64,000 nt of DNA from Pisolithus tinctorius. Lineage: Eukaryota > Basidiomycota > Agaricomycetes > Boletales > Pisolithaceae. A program made the position numbers and the translations under genes. Positions 58,690 to 64,000 of this stretch are shown in pieces. The notes beneath the pieces are model-generated. The model did no database searches. It saw only the letters and a list, made by a program, of their open reading frames with translations, and was not told where the DNA came from. The stretch lies in contig JANFAH010000017.1 in NCBI GenBank assembly GCA_024663395.1, positions 868,001-932,000 of the forward strand, given 5' to 3'. Position 1 is the stretch's first letter. Every line of letters begins with the position of its first letter.

Positions 58690-59395
58690 AATTTTCCCAC
58701 CCACTCTGGGGATCCACAGGGTATGCAGCAGATCCTCCAGGCAATGCTTGGAATTTCCCAGCCAACTCCTGTCTCTAGGGGCTCTCCTAGCAATGCTGGG
58801 GATTTTCCCACCAACTCTGGGGATTCTCCAAGCTATGTCCTGGGGATTCCCCAAGCACTGCTGGGGATTCTGCAACCCACTCTGGGGATTCTCCAAGCAC
58901 TGCTGGGGATTCTCCAGGCAATGCTGGGGATTCTCCCACCCACTCTGTGGATTCTCCAGGCAATGCTGGGGATTCTCCAACCCACTCTGGGGATTCTCCA
59001 GGCAATGCTGGGGATTCTCCCACCCACTCTGGGGATTCTCCAGGCAATGCTGGGGATTCTCCAACTGACTCTGGGGATTCTCCAAGCTATGACCTGGGGA
59101 TTCCCCAAGCACTGCTGGGGATTCTCCAGGCAATGCTTGGGATTCTTCAACCTGCTCTGAGGACTCTCCCACCCACTCTGGGGAGTCTCCATGGTATACT
59201 GGGGATTATCCAAGTTCTGTCTTGGGGATTCTCCAACCTGCTCTGGGCATTCTCCCACCCACTCTGAGGATTCTCCAAGCTATACTGGGGATTCTCCAAG
59301 TTCTGACCTGGGGAATCTCCAGGCAATGCTGGGGATTCTCCCACCCACTCTGGGGATTTTCCCAGCAATGCTGAGGATTTTCCAATGCACTATGT
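58690..59395. repeat. Composite satellite B: 21-bp repeats, about 34 copies
   Basis: The unit is GGGGATTCTCC plus AAGCACTGCT, AGGCAATGCT, AACCCACTCT or CACCCACTCT. The core is the same as in block A while the rest of the unit differs. Long open frames here are repeat artefacts. Confidence 0.9.
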
Positions 59396-59563
59396 GCATT
59401 CTCTTGTTAGTTTAATCAATCATAATGCTTGACCCAGCAGGAGGTCAAAGGCATTGCAGGTTACCATAAAACAGAGTTCCTTAGGGTAACATTGAATGTA
59501 GATCACTCATACATATCTTTTCTCTGGGCACAAACTATTTATTGATGAAGCTTAGGTATGCAT

Positions 59564-62500
59564 CTAGTAGCTATGCCTTTTTGATGGCACCTGCAATGGT
59601 GATGAGGGCAAATAACCAGTTCCAATGTCCTCCAACCAATCCTCATCCTCTGTAAATTCCCCTTCATTTGCTTGCTCAGTGGGACATTCCTCTTCCAGTT
59701 CCATCTCTTCAATGGCCATCAACAGCTCATCATCTCCTTCTGACATTACATCCCCTTCATCAGAGTTGTTCTCTTCTAATACTGGTGCTGTTAGATCCTC
59801 TGAAGCATGGGTTCCACCAGGATTATGTGTGGCAGCAAGGCAATCCCTGATGTCTTCTGCTGTAGGTCCCCATGGCCTAGATGCAGCCCATGCATATGGC
59901 ATATGTTGAACCTTGGCCTCCCATTTGACATATACTGCAACAATGGAATCCCTGTAGGCATGCAGGTGATACTTGTAATATTCATCTAACTCCCTATGAG
60001 ATGGGACATAAACATGGTATTTGCACTCACCTGCCACATTTTCCAGAGCAGACTTTACACTCAGCCACTCCATGGAAAACCATTCCTGCATGATAGACCG
60101 CTCTCTTGACAACCTTCTTTCTTCTTCATTACAGCGATCAACTTCCAACATCAGCCTGATTCCCTTGCGCACACTCTCATCAGCAAGCCAATGTGGGGTG
60201 CTAGCACTAAGCTCCTCAAGACCATCCTGCCAAATATCACTATCAACATCCAGCTGAAAGATACCTTTAGAAGGTATGGGATTGGGAGGGATGGCACCAG
60301 GTGGTGCCTTACACAGTCATATCATACTCTGCAGTTCACCACAGAGATTATTGTATGTGGTGACAAGTTTCAGGACGGTAGGCTCTTGTCGTTTTATGGA
60401 TGACTCCACATGTGACTGTAAATGGTTTTCTACATGATGTTATTGAACATAGCAGCCAGAAATAAAAAATTGCTCACTACTGGAAGAGGTCCCATATGAC
60501 CATTGTAGTCACTGGAACTCAAACTTGCGCTGACGAAGTCATTCCCTTATCCGAACCTTAAGTGCTTGTGCATTTGTTTGTGTTTGGAGCCACTTGTTGT
60601 TCCTCAGCAGATGAAGGTCAGTTTGGGCAGAAAGTCCCAATGAAGCCTTTTTCTTCTTGAGGGCCTGGGCTGCCTTTGAAAGTGACCCTTTTGCTGCAGC
60701 AAGTTGTAGATTGTAGTCAACAATGTCATTGACACAATCATCAACAAGATCCTTCTCTAACTGATCCACATGGCACTGATAGTCCTCAACTGTTTTCTCC
60801 AGGGCAAGAACATGTGCCAACTGTTCAGAACCCTTGTTCTTTGACTGACCTACAGGTTGGTGAGTCATATGATCACACACACACAAAGGGAACAGACTAA
60901 CGAGGTAGAAGTTGAGTTTGTGCATGTACTTGTGCAGCCCACTCATGCTGTAGAGTCTGCATGTCAACATACAGAGCATGAAGAGCCTCCAACACCACCA
61001 ATTTCCTACTTTTGCAGAGGGACCATTTCCTGCTCAGCCACTGGCCAAATGCATCAAAAGACTTCTTGTCCAAGTGTCAAATTTGATTGTCAAGGACAAA
61101 TAATCTCTGATGATACTAAGGGTAAAATGAGCACTGGAATTATATTTGAAGAAGAGTCAATGCTTACCCCAGAAACTCAAAGAATTGGAATAAGCATTTT
61201 TAGGGCACTCCATAGTCGCTCACACCCCTCACCATCTGATAAGCCAAAGCCTACACATTTACATGGGTGATATACCAATTGGCATGGCCATTGATGACCA
61301 TAAGCATGGAAGACAGAAATACCACACTTCAACCTGGAGAGTATCCCATCATCAAGGAGTTTCCACTTTCGACAGCTACGCTCCAATTGACAACCAATGT
61401 CATATAAGAGGCCAACAGTCATCTTGGCAGGGAGATGGTCAAAGAGATGTTTCACCAGTGCTAGGGCATAGTGCTGCTTTTCACCTGCTGATGTCATATT
61501 AACCAACCAGAGGACACGATCATGACAACACAACAAAGCCATAAGCCCTGTATCTGCAAAAAATTGTGTGCTGGCCTTTTGCCTCTTCTCATCTTCTGCA
61601 TGGAAAGAATCTCCACACCCATCCAACACAGAGGCAGGCACCCTCATTCCATCCTCCAACCTGTCCTGCTGGTTTTGAGTCTGAGAATGATGTTGACTGG
61701 TTGGGAGGGATCTCTGTTTCTCAATGAAAACCTCCATGGCCTTCACCTCTGACTCAGGGATGAATACAGTGCTGGTGGGATTGGGAGGGTCATCAGTGGC
61801 AGATTTGTTGGTTCTCTTCTGAGTGAAACATGCATCCAAGCAGACAATGCAGTCAAAGCTATTGGGTCTCAGTCATCTAGTCAGCAACAATGAGTTTGTC
61901 ATTGACTCACTCATCCTGAGGAGGGTTAGAGCTCTGTAAGTCACCTCCCCCAAAGCAAAGAGGACAGCAAGCACATAGGTAGTCACTTGGCCAGGGGCTA
62001 TCTTGCTGCAGCATGGAGTTTGGGTGAAAGGACTGGACCATAGCAGAAATATGGTCCTCCACATATATTGTCAATACAGTATACCAATGATAAGCATTAC
62101 TGAAATGCCGCCAGAGATTGTCCTGATTATTTGAATAAGCACCCATCATTACACCAGAGATATTTGTGTGGGTACATGTACATTCAAACCATGATGATAT
62201 ACCAATACAAGAAGTAGCATACAGGGTGGATGTGAAGACGAAGGCAGAGATCCAGTGATGGTGTTTGGAAAAGTACATACCTTGAACAGCAGTCTATACC
62301 CTCAACCATCCAGGAAGCTTTCAAGTGCTTCACACCATGCAGTTGTGTTTGGGGTTAGCTGGACAAAGAGCTTCTTTACAAACTCCAGTACACAAAGGTC
62401 AACTGCCAGAGTAGGTACCACAGGAGATGATGCAAATAACCCATGGCCCATGAGGCATATAGGAGCTGGGGTGCATGCACAGTAGCTTATCCCAATGTCC

Positions 62501-63405
62501 TCCAAACCTGGGTATACATAAGCATCATAAGAGCAAACAACAAAAGGGTCACATATGGTCAAAGAAGAGACAGCAAACAGTGAGTTGATACACTGTGCAA
62601 GTGCAACATCGATGGATGACTGGGGGGCCTACCACCATGTGGAGGGATTTGGATGCCTCGAGATAGCACATGTAGGGCTTGAGAAGTGCTGGAATGATAT
62701 CTTGTGACCACCGTCACCATTGGTTCTCGTGCTTCTGTGAACCACTTGGACATGAAGGCAAGCCAACCTCACTGAGTTCAAGCTCATTCACAGCATTGAA
62801 GACATCAACAGGTTGGTGCTGAGGGCGATGTGGCATTGCAGCAGTATCTTGAGCATGGCGTTGGTGGCCTGGAAGTACAAAGACAGGTGGAGGTGCAGGG
62901 AGGTACAGTGCTTTCGTACCAAAAGGGCAGCATTGACAAGCTAGGGGAGGAGGGACAAACAATGACTGTGTCATATTCTACCTAAAAGTAAACACATATA
63001 ACCTCTTAGACATAGGATCAGAACATACTGAAGGGGCAGGTATACCAAATGACACTTGGTTGTTTGATGATGGAGTGGCTACATCAGGCAGCCAGTTGGT
63101 TGAGGCAGATGACATCAATAGGACCTGTAGGGGAGCTAAGATGATATGAAGAATACCATAATGAAATTGCACACACTGAAGGGCCAGAAGTACAAAGCGA
63201 TGGCTCATTACCAGACAAAGATGAAGGATGGTCAGTGAGTACACTGGGTACCAGACCAGCTTGGACAGATGAAGCGGAGGAGGCCTGTAGAGAAATGATG
63301 AGCACAACATGAGGCTTGAAGACAGGGAAAACTCACAATATTAGAATTACTCATAGAAGGCGAAGCATTGCGATGCTTCCGAGGCTTTGGACGGTGAACA
63401 GCCAT
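59564..63405 (-). pseudogene. KDZ-superfamily transposase relic
   Basis: A likely start is MAVHRPKPRKHRNAS at 63405. Downstream come AVDLCVLEFVKKLFVQL and TTAWCEALESFL (about 62310-62420), WRHFSNAYHWYTVL with a CACCPLCFGG cysteine motif (about 61940-62140), and the core at 61839-61177. The core holds VPASVLDGCGDSF, STQFFADTGLMALLC, NMTSAGEKQHYALALVKHLF, LLYDIGCQLERSC and SDGEGCERLW, which keep the expected Asp, Asp and Glu. A coiled-coil block (about 60850-60540) and the tail KGIRLMLEVDRCNEEERRL with an acidic C-terminus (60260-59564) follow. Frames change several times. KDZ elements are abundant in mushrooms. I see no TET/JBP gene in the window. Confidence 0.75.
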
Positions 63406-64000
63406 CTCAGATTGTTCTGGAAACCATGACACAAAGCCAATGGCGGTATGCCTGGGACTCGAAGTCAACAGGTGGTGGAAAGCACGACACAAAGTCAGCA
63501 GGGGGTGTCAGTCCAAGGGGATTTTGACCAGATGACAAACCTCTGGAAGGGAAAAACTATGCAGAAAATTTGTCAGATCACCACATACAGCCAAGTAGGA
63601 TCATACTTACCAGAGCACAAGTCTTGAGCAGTTAAAAACAAAAGTCACTATCAACATCACAGTGAGCAGGAACCCCATCATCAAGATGTCACACATACTG
63701 AGCAGAACAAGTCTCAAAGAATTAAATGGTGCAGATCTTGATGCAGATAAAGCGTCAATAGCAGTGAAGGGGGATGGGAACATTCCTTGCCTGGCAGTGG
63801 GAGTGTCAGTGAATAACATGTTGCTATCAACAAAAAAAATGGCAGTGAGCACAAAGTGTGAGATTAAAGTTCAGTCACAGGCAACATTCCAAATCATCAA
63901 ATTGAGGGACTTGAGACCTTGAGGGCAGAGGCACTGAGCAATGAAGTGAGGAAGGCAAGGGTAGTAGGATGAAGAGTAGTTGCAGTCAGAAAATCACAAG
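63406..64000. other. Upstream flank of the KDZ relic
   Basis: No gene is recognised; short frames lack motifs. It probably contains the KDZ element's 5' end, which I could not delimit. Confidence 0.3.

Noticed and set aside
53545..59395. Regular short repeats resembling a CRISPR array
   Set aside because: Eukaryotic context, units contiguous at 21 and 43-44 bp, and no unique spacers of constant size.

Overview
The window looks like nuclear DNA of a mushroom-forming basidiomycete (Agaricomycetes). The evidence is a NACHT-WD40 STAND gene with introns of about 50-70 bp, Plavaka (CACTA-type) and KDZ transposase relics, a chromodomain-bearing Ty3/gypsy element, a Ty1/copia element primed by a half-tRNA-type site, and lineage-typical decayed RhoGEF and inositol polyphosphate kinase copies. 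No bacterial operon, rRNA or CRISPR is present. Most of the 64 kb is transposable elements and satellite DNA; clearly gene-like content is confined to about 6.3-19.8 kb and a few islands.

Layout: 1-3.9 kb, a CpG-rich (young) Ty3/gypsy element on the minus strand, cut by the window edge. 4.1-6.0 kb, a degenerate TA-flanked fold-back element with an unusual 56-bp flanking duplication. 6.4-11 kb, a CpG-rich island with a decayed RhoGEF (plus) and a decayed inositol polyphosphate kinase (minus). 11.9-17.3 kb, a NACHT-WD40 NLR-like gene on the plus strand with 15 near-identical WD repeats and two single-base frameshifts. 18.7-19.8 kb, a truncated APH/AIM9-like kinase ORF in four exons. 19.9-26.1 kb, an ~84/169-bp satellite split by a very young, intact copia element. 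28.1-29.9 kb, two solo LTRs of one family nested in opposite orientation, themselves inside the same satellite. 31.4-35.1 kb, a Plavaka transposase relic. 37.6-39.4 kb, a multi-exon gene of unknown family. 42.6-50.7 kb, a complete but mutated chromovirus (Ty3/gypsy) with 5-bp target duplication that carries an antisense, intron-containing ORF with a Zn2Cys6-like cysteine cluster. 51.0-52.6 kb, a palindromic TA-flanked element with apparently identical 640-bp arms. 52.6-59.4 kb, two composite tandem-repeat blocks sharing the core GGGGATTCTCC, separated by a rearranged RNA polymerase II largest-subunit (RPB1) pseudogene. 59.5-63.4 kb, a KDZ transposase relic.

A theme runs through the window. 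CpG dinucleotides are ordinary in the young elements and the 6.3-14.5 kb island but almost absent elsewhere, and the in-frame stops I could place in the decayed ORFs are nearly all TGA where CGA (Arg) is expected. This fits cytosine methylation of repeats followed by deamination. The genes do not form a pathway; the region reads as a repeat-rich, probably silenced accessory locus around a rapidly evolving NLR-type gene. The most interesting candidates are the antisense Zn-cluster ORF inside the chromovirus, the composite satellites with a common near-palindromic core, and the WD40 array.
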